Below are positions 16,682 to 24,875 of a DNA stretch of 64,000 bases, piece by piece. Source of the stretch: Streptomyces sp. Mut1 (lineage in GTDB: Bacteria > Actinomycetota > Actinomycetes > Streptomycetales > Streptomycetaceae); NCBI RefSeq assembly GCF_030719295.1, contig NZ_CP120997.1, forward strand, positions 1,612,001-1,676,000, given 5' to 3'. The notes beneath the pieces were generated by a model. The model was not told the DNA's origin, did no database searches, and saw only the letters and a program-made list of their open reading frames with translations. A program made the position numbers and the translations under genes. How positions within the stretch are numbered: the first letter of the stretch is position 1; every line of letters starts with the position of its first letter.

Positions 16682-17530
16682 TCACGTGGGCCGGGGCGGC
16701 CCTTCGCCGTCCGCCCCGGGCCCGCGTGCCACCAGTACCGGCTGGAAGAAGCCCGACTCCTCCGGCTCGTGCCAGGCGGGCTCCGTCAACCCGGCCCGCC
16801 GTGCGAACGCGGTGAGCTGTGCCTGCGACAGCGCCCAGTACGAGGTGCGGCGCGTACGCACCTCGTACGCGGCGTCCCCGGCCTCCCCCGCACCGCCGGG
16901 CAGCAGCTGGAAGTGCTCCAGGTCGTAGCGCTCGCCGTCCGGCCTCCAGTGCCAGAGCTGGAAGGTGACGACCCGGCCGCCGGTGTCCTGCCTGACCTGC
17001 GGCGGTGTGGACGCGGGCCGTTCGCGGCGCAGCCGGTCGTACGGCCGGGTGGACAGCAGCAGCACGCCGCCGGGCCGCAGCACCCTGCGCATCTCGCCGA
17101 GCGCGGCCTCCACCGCCTCCGGTGTGAGCAGGTGCGGCAGCGAGTTGTCCGCGCACACGACGACGTCGAACAAGCCGTCACCGAACGGCAGCCGCGTCAT
17201 GTCGGCGGCCAGGGTGCGCAGGCCCAGCCCGCGCGCGGCCGCCTCCCTCGCGGCGCGGCCCGCGGCCACGGGGCTCAGGTCGCTGCCCGTGACCCGGTGT
17301 CCGCGCGCGGCGAGGCCCAGCGCCTGGGTTCCGATGCCGCAGGCGCAGTCCAGCACGTCGTGGGCGACGCCCTCGCCGCTCCCGAGGGCCGCGTCGATCA
17401 GGGTGGAGAGCGCGGTCGCCTGGCGGTCGATGCTCGCCTGCCAGTCGGCGTACATGAGGTCGTAGCCGGCGGCCAGGCCGTCGTAGAAGTGACGCACGGT
17501 GGCGAGGGCGGGAGTCGTCGCGTGCCGCAT
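16682..17530 (-). CDS. Class I SAM-dependent methyltransferase
   Basis: 282 residues. A Rossmann methyltransferase domain is shown by VLDCACGIGTQALGLAARG (SAM motif I), VTGSDLSPVAAGRA (motif post I), ADMTRLPFGDGLFDVVVCADNSLPHL (motifs II-III) and MRRVLRPGGVLLLS. The N-terminal AAGYDLMYADW resembles glycine/sarcosine N-methyltransferase-type enzymes, but the substrate cannot be fixed. The last residues (GADGEGPPRPT) overlap the orphan reading frame behind the damage promoter. It is divergent from psuG, with 126 nt between. Confidence 0.85.
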   Translation of the reverse strand: MRHATTPALATVRHFYDGLAAGYDLMYADWQASIDRQATALSTLIDAALGSGEGVAHDVLDCACGIGTQALGLAARGHRVTGSDLSPVAAGRAAREAAARGLGLRTLAADMTRLPFGDGLFDVVVCADNSLPHLLTPEAVEAALGEMRRVLRPGGVLLLSTRPYDRLRRERPASTPPQVRQDTGGRVVTFQLWHWRPDGERYDLEHFQLLPGGAGEAGDAAYEVRTRRTSYWALSQAQLTAFARRAGLTEPAWHEPEESGFFQPVLVARGPGADGEGPPRPT

Positions 17531-17656
17531 GCGCTGACCCTAACGCGCTTGGGTGCACGGGGTGGTGGGACTTTTCGCGCCATCGCCCCGTCCGCGCGCG
17601 GGCGCACGCCGTCACCGCACGTTTGAGCCCCGCCCGCCCGCGACAGGGATGTGGAC

Positions 17657-18598
17657 ATGTCACTAACTGCGCGCTCCGACGCCGGCCCGTACGCCCCCGC
17701 GCTCTCCGCCGAGGTGCGGGACGCCCTCGCCGCACACCGGCCCGTCGTCGCCCTGGAATCGACGATCATCGCCCACGGTCTGCCCCGCCCCCGTAATCTG
17801 CGGGTCGCCGAGGAGCTGGAGGGGCTCGTGCGGTCGGCCGGGGCCGTCCCCGCCACCATCGCCGTGCTGGACGGCCGGGCCAGGGTCGGCCTGGACAAGG
17901 CCGAGCTGGAGCGGGTGGCCGAGGACCCGGCGATGCGCAAGCTGGGCCACCGCGACCTCGCCCCGGCCCTGGCGGCGGGCGCGAGCGGGGCGACGACGGT
18001 GTCCGCGACCGCCTTCCTCGCCGCCCGGACGGGGCTGCGGATCTTCGCGACCGGCGGGCTCGGCGGGGTGCACCGGGGCTGGACGGAGACCCAGGACGAG
18101 TCGGCGGACCTGCGGCTGCTGGCGCGGACCGGAATGACCGTGGTCTGCGCGGGCGTGAAGTCGATCCTGGACGTGCCGGCCACGCTGCAACGCCTGGAGA
18201 CGCTGGGGGTCGGGGTGCTGGGCTACGGCACCGACCGGTTCCCCGGCTTCTACCTGAGCAGTTCGGGCGAGCCGGTCGACTGGACGGTGGAATCGCCGGA
18301 GGAGGTCGCCGAGGTGATGCGGGCCCAGGACGCGCTCGGCGGCCCGGACGCGGCGCTGATCGTGGCCAACCCCGTACCGCGTGCGCGGCAGCTGGACCCC
18401 GCCCTGCACGACCGGGTGCTCGCCGAGGCGCTGGCGGCGTGCCGGGAGCGGGGGGTCGTGGGGCAGGCCGTCACGCCGTTCCTGCTCGACCATCTGACGC
18501 GGCACACGAAGGGCGCGTCCCTGGAGGCCAACCTCGCGGCCGTCCGCGGCAATGTGACGCTCGCCGCCCGCATCGCCACCGCCTGGACGGCCCGGTGA
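17657..18598 (+). CDS. psuG: Pseudouridine-5'-phosphate glycosidase
   Basis: 313 residues from ATG; a GTG two codons earlier is possible. PsuG cleaves the C-C glycosidic bond of pseudouridine 5'-phosphate to uracil and ribose 5-phosphate. Family sequence is visible throughout: RPVVALESTIIAHGLPRP, ATIAVLDGRARVGL, KLGHRDL, GATTVSATAFLA, FATGGLGGVHRG and VVCAGVKSILDV, including the Lys and Asp/Glu residues of the active site. The next gene, a PfkB kinase, overlaps by 4 nt and supplies the phosphorylated substrate, so the pair forms a pseudouridine-catabolism operon. Confidence 0.95.
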   Translation: MSLTARSDAGPYAPALSAEVRDALAAHRPVVALESTIIAHGLPRPRNLRVAEELEGLVRSAGAVPATIAVLDGRARVGLDKAELERVAEDPAMRKLGHRDLAPALAAGASGATTVSATAFLAARTGLRIFATGGLGGVHRGWTETQDESADLRLLARTGMTVVCAGVKSILDVPATLQRLETLGVGVLGYGTDRFPGFYLSSSGEPVDWTVESPEEVAEVMRAQDALGGPDAALIVANPVPRARQLDPALHDRVLAEALAACRERGVVGQAVTPFLLDHLTRHTKGASLEANLAAVRGNVTLAARIATAWTAR

Positions 18599-19509
18599 CC
18601 GGCGCCCTGCTCGTCGTCGGGGACGTGGTCACCGATGTGGTGGCCCGGCACGGTTCGGCGCTGGTCCACGGCACGGACACGATGGCCGCGATCCGGACGC
18701 GGGCGGGCGGCGCGGGGGCCAACGTGGCGTGCTGGGCGGTGCGGGCCGGCTGCCGTGACGTACGGCTGCTGGCCCGGGTCGGCGCCGACTCGGCCGGCTG
18801 GCACCGGGAGCTGCTGCGCCGGGCGGGGGTGCGCGGGCTGCTGGCGGTGGACGAGGAGGCGCCGACCGCGACCGTCGTGGCCCTGGTCGACTCCGCCGCC
18901 GAGCGCACGTTCCTCACCGACAGCGGTGCGGTGCTGCGGCTGTCCCCCGACGACTGGTCGCCCTCGCTGCTCGACGGGGTCGCCCACCTCCACCTCTCCG
19001 GCTACCTGCTGTTCGCCGCGACGAGCCGGGAGACGGCCCTGCTCGCGCTGCGGGAGGCCCGGCGGCGGAACATCCCGGTCAGCGTCGACCCCGCTTCGGC
19101 CGGCTTCCTCACCGGTCTCGGCGTCGACCGGTTCCTGGCCCTGACCGAGGAGGCGGACCTCCTGCTGCCCAACGCGGACGAGGCGCTGCTCCTGACCGGA
19201 CTGCCCGAGGCCGCTGACGCGGCGGCCAAGCTGAGCATGCCCGCCCGCCAGGTCGTCGTCACACTCGGCGGGGACGGGGCGCTGCTCGCCGCCGGGGGCG
19301 TGGTGACCGGGCGCGTTCCGGCCGGTCCGGTGCGGGTGGCCGTGGACTCCACCGGGGCGGGCGACGCGTTCACCGGCGGCTTCCTCGCGGCGCGGCTGGC
19401 GGGGGCGGGCGACACGGAGGCCGCGGCGGCGGGGTGCCGGGCGGGTGCCGAGGCCGTCGGGACGGTGGGCGGGCGGCCGCCGTTGCCGGGCGAGCGGGAC
19501 GTGCCGTGA
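18595..19509 (+). CDS. psuK: PfkB-family carbohydrate kinase, probable pseudouridine kinase
   Basis: 304 residues from GTG in a GTGA overlap with the stop codon of psuG, a translational-coupling arrangement. Ribokinase-fold marks are AGGAGANVACWAVRAG (substrate-binding diglycine) and VDSTGAGDAFTGGFLAARL, with the catalytic Asp of the GAGD motif. Coupling with psuG points to phosphorylation of pseudouridine at the 5' position. The family itself covers many sugars and nucleosides, so the substrate call depends on the neighbour. Confidence 0.85.
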   Translation: MTGALLVVGDVVTDVVARHGSALVHGTDTMAAIRTRAGGAGANVACWAVRAGCRDVRLLARVGADSAGWHRELLRRAGVRGLLAVDEEAPTATVVALVDSAAERTFLTDSGAVLRLSPDDWSPSLLDGVAHLHLSGYLLFAATSRETALLALREARRRNIPVSVDPASAGFLTGLGVDRFLALTEEADLLLPNADEALLLTGLPEAADAAAKLSMPARQVVVTLGGDGALLAAGGVVTGRVPAGPVRVAVDSTGAGDAFTGGFLAARLAGAGDTEAAAAGCRAGAEAVGTVGGRPPLPGERDVP

Positions 19510-19590
19510 AAGCACCGTGGCTGCCGTCCCGTGAACGTCCGGCCCCTCTCGCGGCGTGGCCCGTACCTCCTGCGGAGCGCGGCGGCCGGT

Positions 19591-20844
19591 TCACGCCAGG
19601 CCGGCCGGTTTCGCGGACACCGCCTCGCCGGTCCCCCGGTCCTCGGTGGTGCCGCCCAGGGTCATGACCCCGGGTATGCGCAGGACGGCGACCACGGTCA
19701 CCGGCAGGGCGCAGGCGGCGACGACCGCGATGGCGGACGTGGAGAGCACGGCCAGCAGGAGCCCGGCCGCGGCCATGCACAGCGGCATGAGGGCCTGGGT
19801 GAGCAGCGCGTCCAGGGCGTAGACCCGGCCGAGCATGGCGTCCGGGGTCCGCTCCTGCAACGCCGCTCCCCACAGGACGGCGAACACCGAGGCCCCCGCT
19901 CCGGTGAGGGCGCTGAAGGCGACCACCAGCACGGTCGGCGCGTCCACCGCCACGGCGACGATCTGGGGCAGTTCGCACATCAGGGCGAGCATGGCGACCG
20001 CGCCGGGCTGCCTGGCGCGGATCCGGGAGGCGGTGAGGGACGCCGCGAGCGCACCGCACGCGGTGGCGCTCGTGACGAGGCCGAGGGCGGCGGGCCCGCG
20101 TCCGCCCATCACGAGCGGCAGGATCACCGCCATCGGGGCGATGACCAGGGCCGCCTGCGCCGTGCCCTGGAGCATGACGCCGAGCATCCACTTCCGGCGC
20201 CGGACATACCGCAGGCCGTCCTGGGCCTCGCGCAGTATTCCGGCCTTCTCCTCCTTCTTGTCCTCGTCCCCGCGGACGTGCGGTTCGTCCAGCCTCGCGA
20301 GCGTGGCGAGGCTGAACACGAAGGTGAGGATGTTGATCAGGAGGCCCCAGCGAGGTGACGAGGCGGCCGCGACGGCCCCGCCGACGACGGGACCGACGAT
20401 CCCGGTGAATCGGCTGGTGGCCGAACGCAGGGCCGAGGTCTCCCGGCGCTTCTCCCGTCCGGCGAGCTGGGCGATGAGCGCCGTGTACGCGGGCCGGTGG
20501 ATACCGGCGCCGCAGCCGAACACCACCCCGAGGACGACCAGCACCCCGATGTGCGCGTCCTGGCCCGCGAGCAGCAGGGCGACGACCCCGAGGATCCGCA
20601 GCAGGTCGGCGGCACAGATCACCAGGGACCTGCGGACCCGGTCGGCGACGGCTCCGCCGACGACGAGCGTGGCGATGCTGCCGAGCGCGGTGGCGGCCAG
20701 CAGACTGCCCAGCGCCTGCGCGGCGTCGGCCCGGGGCAGCAGGTACAGGGAGACGGTGACGGTGTAGACCCCGTCGCCGAGCATGCTGACGAGCTGACCG
20801 GACCACACGCGGCCGACCTTGGGAGTCCGCAGTACGGAGAACAT
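19591..20844 (-). CDS. Major facilitator superfamily transporter (efflux type)
   Basis: 417 residues from the ATG 5 nt after AGAGG; a GTG two codons upstream sits too close to that site. About 12 membrane helices can be counted, with the MFS loop motif GGAVADRVRRSLVI between helices 2 and 3, and a long charged central loop (RGDEDKKEEKAG). The sequence belongs to the MFS_3/enterobactin-exporter-like group of drug and siderophore exporters. The substrate is unknown. It is convergent with psuK. Confidence 0.88.
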   Translation of the reverse strand: MFSVLRTPKVGRVWSGQLVSMLGDGVYTVTVSLYLLPRADAAQALGSLLAATALGSIATLVVGGAVADRVRRSLVICAADLLRILGVVALLLAGQDAHIGVLVVLGVVFGCGAGIHRPAYTALIAQLAGREKRRETSALRSATSRFTGIVGPVVGGAVAAASSPRWGLLINILTFVFSLATLARLDEPHVRGDEDKKEEKAGILREAQDGLRYVRRRKWMLGVMLQGTAQAALVIAPMAVILPLVMGGRGPAALGLVTSATACGALAASLTASRIRARQPGAVAMLALMCELPQIVAVAVDAPTVLVVAFSALTGAGASVFAVLWGAALQERTPDAMLGRVYALDALLTQALMPLCMAAAGLLLAVLSTSAIAVVAACALPVTVVAVLRIPGVMTLGGTTEDRGTGEAVSAKPAGLA

Positions 20845-20880
20845 CGTCACCTCTTACTGATCACCGGGCGTTTTCGTGGC

Positions 20881-21519
20881 TCACCGCAGCCCGGTCCAGG
20901 CGGGGTGGTGCGGGTCGTCGGCGCGCACCACCGCGTCCGCGTTCTCGCTGGGCGCCGCCTCGTCCTCGTACCGCTCGAAGGCGGGGAGGGTCCAGTGCTC
21001 GTCCTGCGCCGTACGGCGCCGCAGTGCGCCGGGGGACAGGCGCAGATGGACGGTCAGGTCGAACGGGAACCAGTGCCCGAGCAGCATCGGCCCGTGCAGG
21101 ATCAGCACCCCGCCGTCCGGCAGGTGCGCGTACGGGCTGCGGGTGGCCCGGTCCGTCGCCGGGTCCCACAGGTCGGGCAGCACGCGTCCGCTGCCGCCCG
21201 GTTCCAGAGGCCCGAACACCTCACGCCACAGGGCCCCGGTGTCGAACCAGCTGCCGTAGTACGAGTCCGGGTCCCGTTTGCCGTACTCGTACCGCAGGCT
21301 GGCCGGCCGCAGGAAACCGGCGGTGGATACGGGCAGTACGGCGCGGCCCCGGAGTCGCAGGGCGTCGGCGACCGACTCCGCCAGGCCGCCGGGGCGGGCG
21401 GCCGGTGCGCCGTCCACGGCGACTTTGAGCCAGGCCGAGCCGTCGGCCGGCTCCCGCGCGTCGGCGTGCTCGGCCAGCGCGTCCGTGAGCCGTTCCCAGG
21501 TGATCGCTTCGAATCGCAC
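20881..21519 (-). CDS. Uridine kinase-like protein with degenerate P-loop
   Basis: 212 residues from a GTG. The overall layout follows nucleoside kinases of the uridine kinase type: strand VAVDGAP, later SYYGSWFDTGAL, a lid-like GGVLILHGPMLLGHWFPFDLTVHL and SPGALRRRTAQDEHW. In place of a Walker A lysine the loop reads GAPAARPGGLAESV, so ATP binding in the usual way is doubtful. Homologues with this APAARP loop are widespread in Streptomyces as far as I recall, so the change is probably a family feature. The function is unknown. Confidence 0.65.
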   Translation of the reverse strand: MRFEAITWERLTDALAEHADAREPADGSAWLKVAVDGAPAARPGGLAESVADALRLRGRAVLPVSTAGFLRPASLRYEYGKRDPDSYYGSWFDTGALWREVFGPLEPGGSGRVLPDLWDPATDRATRSPYAHLPDGGVLILHGPMLLGHWFPFDLTVHLRLSPGALRRRTAQDEHWTLPAFERYEDEAAPSENADAVVRADDPHHPAWTGLR

Positions 21520-21605
21520 GCGTCCATCATGTCCCCCGGCCGGCGGCCCGGGACCGGGGGAGGCACTCGGTGCGAAAACCCGCGGTCACGGCCCGCTCGG
21601 CCGAT

Positions 21606-21611
21606 TACGGT
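21606..21611 (+). promoter_or_regulatory. -10 box of a leaderless NTF2-like gene
   Basis: TACGGT ends 7 nt before the ATG and no ribosome site is present. The -35 region is weak (GGTCAC, 16-nt spacer). Confidence 0.4.
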
Positions 21612-21618
21612 CGTACTC

Positions 21619-21984
21619 ATGGATCTCGCATTCGCCCGTAAGTTCGCCGCCGAGTGGCAGGACGACTGGAACTCCCACGACCTGGAACGCGTCCTGACGC
21701 ACTATCACGAGGACGTGACGTTCAGCTCCCCGATGATCGCCCGGTTCACCGGGGACGCCTCGGGAACCGTACGCGGCAAGGACGCGCTGCGGGCGTACTG
21801 GGCGCGCGGCCTCGAACTCATCCCCGACCTGGAGTTCGAGGTGATGGACGTCCGGGCGGGCGTCGACACGCTGGTCATCGACTACCGCAACCAGATCGGC
21901 GGCCGGGTCTACGAGGTGCTGACCTTCCGCGACGGCCTGGTGAGCGCCGGTCTCGGCGCGTACGGGGAGACACTCGCCCGCTGA
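21619..21984 (+). CDS. NTF2-like (SnoaL-type) small protein
   Basis: 121 residues, the standard size of the NTF2-like cone fold. The sequence has the family pattern: WNSHDLERVLTHYHEDVTFSSPMI, a central charged helix VRGKDALRAYWARGLELIPDLEFEV, and terminal strands VDTLVIDYRN and YEVLTFRDGLV. Members act as small isomerases, cyclases or binding proteins; His and Asp residues lie in the expected pocket (HYHED) but no specific reaction can be assigned. The gene stands alone, between a kinase-like gene and a cupin gene. Confidence 0.78.
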   Translation: MDLAFARKFAAEWQDDWNSHDLERVLTHYHEDVTFSSPMIARFTGDASGTVRGKDALRAYWARGLELIPDLEFEVMDVRAGVDTLVIDYRNQIGGRVYEVLTFRDGLVSAGLGAYGETLAR

Positions 21985-22016
21985 CATCCGGCGCCCGGCG
22001 GCGCGGTGGCCGGCGA

Positions 22017-22046
22017 CGCGGTGGCACGCGGGCGGGTGCCGCCGCG
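22017..22046. terminator. Bidirectional hairpin between the NTF2-like and cupin genes
   Basis: CGCGGTGGCAC pairs with GTGCCGCCGCG (11 bp with one G-U pair) around 8 nt, in the 64-nt gap between two convergent genes. Confidence 0.55.
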
Positions 22047-22048
22047 CG

Positions 22049-22561
22049 TCACTTGCCCGGTCCGCAGTCCACCGCGTCGGCGTCGTCGGAGAGTTCGCTG
22101 CCCTCGGGCAGCAGATAGGTCACCCAGAGCACGACGGGCTCGCTGCCCAGATTGCGCCCGATGTGGCGGTGCTTCTTGCCGGACGGCTCGATGAACGAGG
22201 TCCCCGCCGGTGACACCTCGACCGAGCAGTCGTCCAGCGTGCGGGTGAGCGTCCCGGCCTTGACGACGGCGATCAGCTGACCGCGGTGGGTGTGCCAGCC
22301 GGTGGAGCCGCCCGGTTCGATGGTGATCCTGCGGAAGGTGACATCGGTGCGCCCCTTGGGCGTCTTCACCTTCAGCTTGCCCGCCGAGGTGCCCTCGGCC
22401 ACGACGGTGGCGCTCACCCCGCTGCCGGGGGTGGCGCCGGCCGCCGTCGGTACGAAGGCGAGCGCGGCCACGCATCCCGCGATGACGAGCGACTTTCCCA
22501 GCCGCCCCTGTCGTCCCGGTAGCCCCTGCTGCTCCTGGTATCTGCCGATCCTCACGGGCAT
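22049..22561 (-). CDS. Exported or membrane-anchored cupin-domain protein
   Basis: 170 residues; GGAG lies 5 nt before the ATG. A hydrophobic segment at about 23-42 (SLVIAGCVAALAFVPTAAGA) acts as signal or anchor. The rest is a single cupin barrel: GGSTGWHTHRGQLIAVVKAGTLT gives the first metal motif with two His, and SGKKHRHIG the second His cluster. The extracytoplasmic cupin may bind a metal ion; a catalytic role is unproven. Confidence 0.8.
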   Translation of the reverse strand: MPVRIGRYQEQQGLPGRQGRLGKSLVIAGCVAALAFVPTAAGATPGSGVSATVVAEGTSAGKLKVKTPKGRTDVTFRRITIEPGGSTGWHTHRGQLIAVVKAGTLTRTLDDCSVEVSPAGTSFIEPSGKKHRHIGRNLGSEPVVLWVTYLLPEGSELSDDADAVDCGPGK

Positions 22562-22671
22562 CCCCTCTCCACAGGTGTCACGGACATCCCAAATGCCCCG
22601 ACGCTACCCGGATGCAGGCCGCAGGAACCCCGTCACCGCCATCGGCCCGCTCCGCCCCGTGCTCCCGCCGG

Positions 22672-23349
22672 TCACTCGCCGCGCAGCTCCGCGGCCAGCG
22701 CGCCGTCGCCCGACACCTCGATCCGGCCGTCCTTGACCGCCTCGGCGAACGTCGGCTCGCCGCGCCCCAGCGCGAGGCACAGCTCCGCGTCGAGGGCGAT
22801 GCGCGCGTCGGCGCGGGCGGCGGGCCCGTCCCCGTACACCGGGCCCCCGGCGGCCGTCACTCCCGTACGCACATGGAACTCGCCCTCGTCCAGGTGGACG
22901 TCGAGCACGCCCGTGGCGATCGGGCCGCCCGGTCCCTCCAGCGCGCGCAGCAGCGGGAGCGCGAACCAGTGTGCCCGGACCGCGTCCGTCGGCCGGCGCT
23001 CGGCCAGTGCCGGGGCGCCCCACTCGGCGAGGGCGGCGAGGACCGGCAGCAGTCCGTGGCCGCGCGCGGTGAGTTCGTACACCGAGGCGGCGGCCGGCGG
23101 CGGCAGCTTGCGGCGGGTGACGAGGCCGCCCTGCTCCATGTCCTTGAGCCGGGAGGCCAGGACGTCCGTGCTGACGCCGGGCAGGTCGGCGTGCAGATCG
23201 GTGTAGCGGCGGGGACCGGCCAGCAGTTCACGGACGATCAGCAGGGTCCACCGGTCGCCGACCGCGTCCAGCGCGCGGGCACTGGCGCAGAACTGGTCGT
23301 AACTCCGGCGGCGGACCGGGCGGGTTGCGGGCTGTTGCTGACGTGGCAT
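22672..23349 (-). CDS. HxlR-type winged-helix transcriptional regulator
   Basis: 225 residues from ATG; an ATG six codons earlier (at 23367) is possible, and neither has a ribosome site. The HxlR domain covers about residues 15-110: SYDQFCASARALDAVGDRWTLL, RELLAGPRRYTDL, LASRLKDMEQGGLVTRR, then the wing SVYELTARGHGL. A further 100 residues (HWFALPLLRALEG onward) form an SCP2-like C-terminal domain that could bind a ligand. It is divergent from an AlaA-type aminotransferase, and the gap holds two matching inverted repeats, so it probably controls itself and that gene. Confidence 0.85.
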   Translation of the reverse strand: MPRQQQPATRPVRRRSYDQFCASARALDAVGDRWTLLIVRELLAGPRRYTDLHADLPGVSTDVLASRLKDMEQGGLVTRRKLPPPAAASVYELTARGHGLLPVLAALAEWGAPALAERRPTDAVRAHWFALPLLRALEGPGGPIATGVLDVHLDEGEFHVRTGVTAAGGPVYGDGPAARADARIALDAELCLALGRGEPTFAEAVKDGRIEVSGDGALAAELRGE

Positions 23350-23371
23350 GCGACGCAGTCTAGACATGTTG

Positions 23372-23406
23372 TTGGACTTTCCAAGCCCGAGCTTGGTAAA
23401 ACCAAG
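23372..23406. promoter_or_regulatory. Twin operators TTGG-N5-CCAA in the hxlR/aminotransferase gap
   Basis: TTGGACTTTCCAA (23372-23384) and CTTGGTAAAACCAAG (23392-23406) are inverted repeats of the same type. Their centres are 21 bp apart, two turns of the helix. An overlapping repeat, CCAAGC-N4-GCTTGG, links them. The position near both starts suits a dimeric regulator bound side by side. Confidence 0.6.
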
Positions 23407-23433
23407 TATCGCAATCGGGTCGGGAGGCACCGC

Positions 23434-24648
23434 ATGGAATTCCGCCAGTCCAGCAAGCTCAACGAGGTCTGTTACGAGATCCGGGGCCCGGTCATCGAGC
23501 ACGCCAACGCCCTGGAGGAGGCGGGCCACAGCGTGCTCCGGCTCAACACGGGCAACCCGGCGCTGTTCGGCTTCGAGGCGCCGGAGGAGATCGTCCAGGA
23601 CATGATCCGGATGCTCCCGCAGGCCCACGGCTACACCGACTCACGGGGCATCCTGTCCGCCCGCCGCGCCGTGGCCCAGCGCTACCAGGCGATGGGCCTG
23701 ACGGAGATCGGCGTGGACGACGTCTTCCTCGGCAACGGCGTCTCCGAGCTGATCTCGATGGCCGTGCAGGGGCTGCTGGAGGACGGCGACGAGGTCCTGA
23801 TCCCGTCCCCCGACTATCCGCTGTGGACCGCGGTGACGACACTGGCCGGCGGGAAGGCCGTGCACTACACGTGCGACGAGGCCTCGGACTGGAACCCCGA
23901 TGTCGCCGACATGGCGTCGAAGATCACCGACCGCACCCGGGCCGTCGTGATCATCAACCCCAACAACCCGACCGGCGCCGTCTATCCGCGCGAGGTCCTG
24001 GAGGACATCCTCGACCTGGCCCGCAGGCACGGCCTGATGGTGTTCGCGGACGAGATCTACGACCAGATCCTGTACGACGACGCCGAGCACCACAGCGTGG
24101 CGGTGCTCGCCCCCGACCTGGTCTGCCTCACCTTCAGCGGGCTCTCGAAGACGTACCGGGTGGCCGGGTTCCGCTCGGGCTGGATGGTGGTCTCGGGACC
24201 GAAGCAGCACGCCCGCAGCTATCTGGAGGGGCTGACCATGCTCGCCTCCATGCGGCTGTGCCCCAACGCCCCCGCCCAGTACGCGATTCAGGCCGCGCTC
24301 GGCGGCCGGCAGTCGATCCGGGAGCTGGTGGTGCCCGGGGGCAGACTGTACGAGCAGCGCAACCGCGCCTGGCAGAAGCTGAACGAGATTCCCGGCGTCT
24401 CCTGCGTGAAGCCCAAGGGCGCGCTGTACGCCTTCCCGCGCATCGACCCGAAGGTGCACCCGATCGTGGACGACGAGAAGTTCGTCCTGGACCTGCTGCT
24501 GCGCGAGAAGATCCAGGTGGTCCAGGGCACCGGCTTCAACTGGCCGCGCCCCGACCACTTCCGCATCCTGACCCTGCCCTACGTCGACGACCTGGACGCG
24601 GCGATCAGCCGCATCGGCCGGTTCCTTGCCGGGTACCGGCAGCGGTGA
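23434..24648 (+). CDS. PLP-dependent aminotransferase, AlaA type
   Basis: 404 residues; GGGAGG lies 6 nt before the ATG. It is a fold-type I, class I/II aminotransferase: RLNTGNPALFGF, HGYTDSRGILSARRAVA, INPNNPTGAVYP, FADEIYDQILYD, and the PLP lysine in FSGLSKTYRVAGFRSGW. The sequence is closest in feel to E. coli AlaA, which makes alanine from pyruvate and glutamate. Action is cytoplasmic. Divergence from the HxlR regulator with paired operators suggests regulated expression. Imperfect 23-24 bp repeats start right at its stop codon. Confidence 0.9.
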   Translation: MEFRQSSKLNEVCYEIRGPVIEHANALEEAGHSVLRLNTGNPALFGFEAPEEIVQDMIRMLPQAHGYTDSRGILSARRAVAQRYQAMGLTEIGVDDVFLGNGVSELISMAVQGLLEDGDEVLIPSPDYPLWTAVTTLAGGKAVHYTCDEASDWNPDVADMASKITDRTRAVVIINPNNPTGAVYPREVLEDILDLARRHGLMVFADEIYDQILYDDAEHHSVAVLAPDLVCLTFSGLSKTYRVAGFRSGWMVVSGPKQHARSYLEGLTMLASMRLCPNAPAQYAIQAALGGRQSIRELVVPGGRLYEQRNRAWQKLNEIPGVSCVKPKGALYAFPRIDPKVHPIVDDEKFVLDLLLREKIQVVQGTGFNWPRPDHFRILTLPYVDDLDAAISRIGRFLAGYRQR

Positions 24649-24738
24649 CGGGGCGGGCCTCCGGGCGTGTGACGGGGACGCCCCTCTCCGCATGACGGGA
24701 GCGAGCCACTCCGTGTGACGGGAGCGAGCCCGGGTGTG
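24646..24738. repeat. Imperfect tandem repeat, four units of 23-24 bp
   Basis: Units begin with TGACGGG at 24646, 24670, 24693 and 24716; units three and four share TGACGGGAGCGAGCC. The first unit includes the stop codon of the aminotransferase gene. Apart from this array the 227-nt gap to the next gene shows nothing I recognise. Confidence 0.7.
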
Positions 24739-24875
24739 CCCCTGTGCGCTCCCGCCCGTTCGGGTGGTTTCCCGGTGACGCCTCCCGTCCGCCCCCGTCG
24801 GCCGGGGGGCGCTTGCGACAGTGAGCCCGGCGCGCGTCAGCGCACTCCCCCGCATCCGGAACGAAGGGCTCCGTC

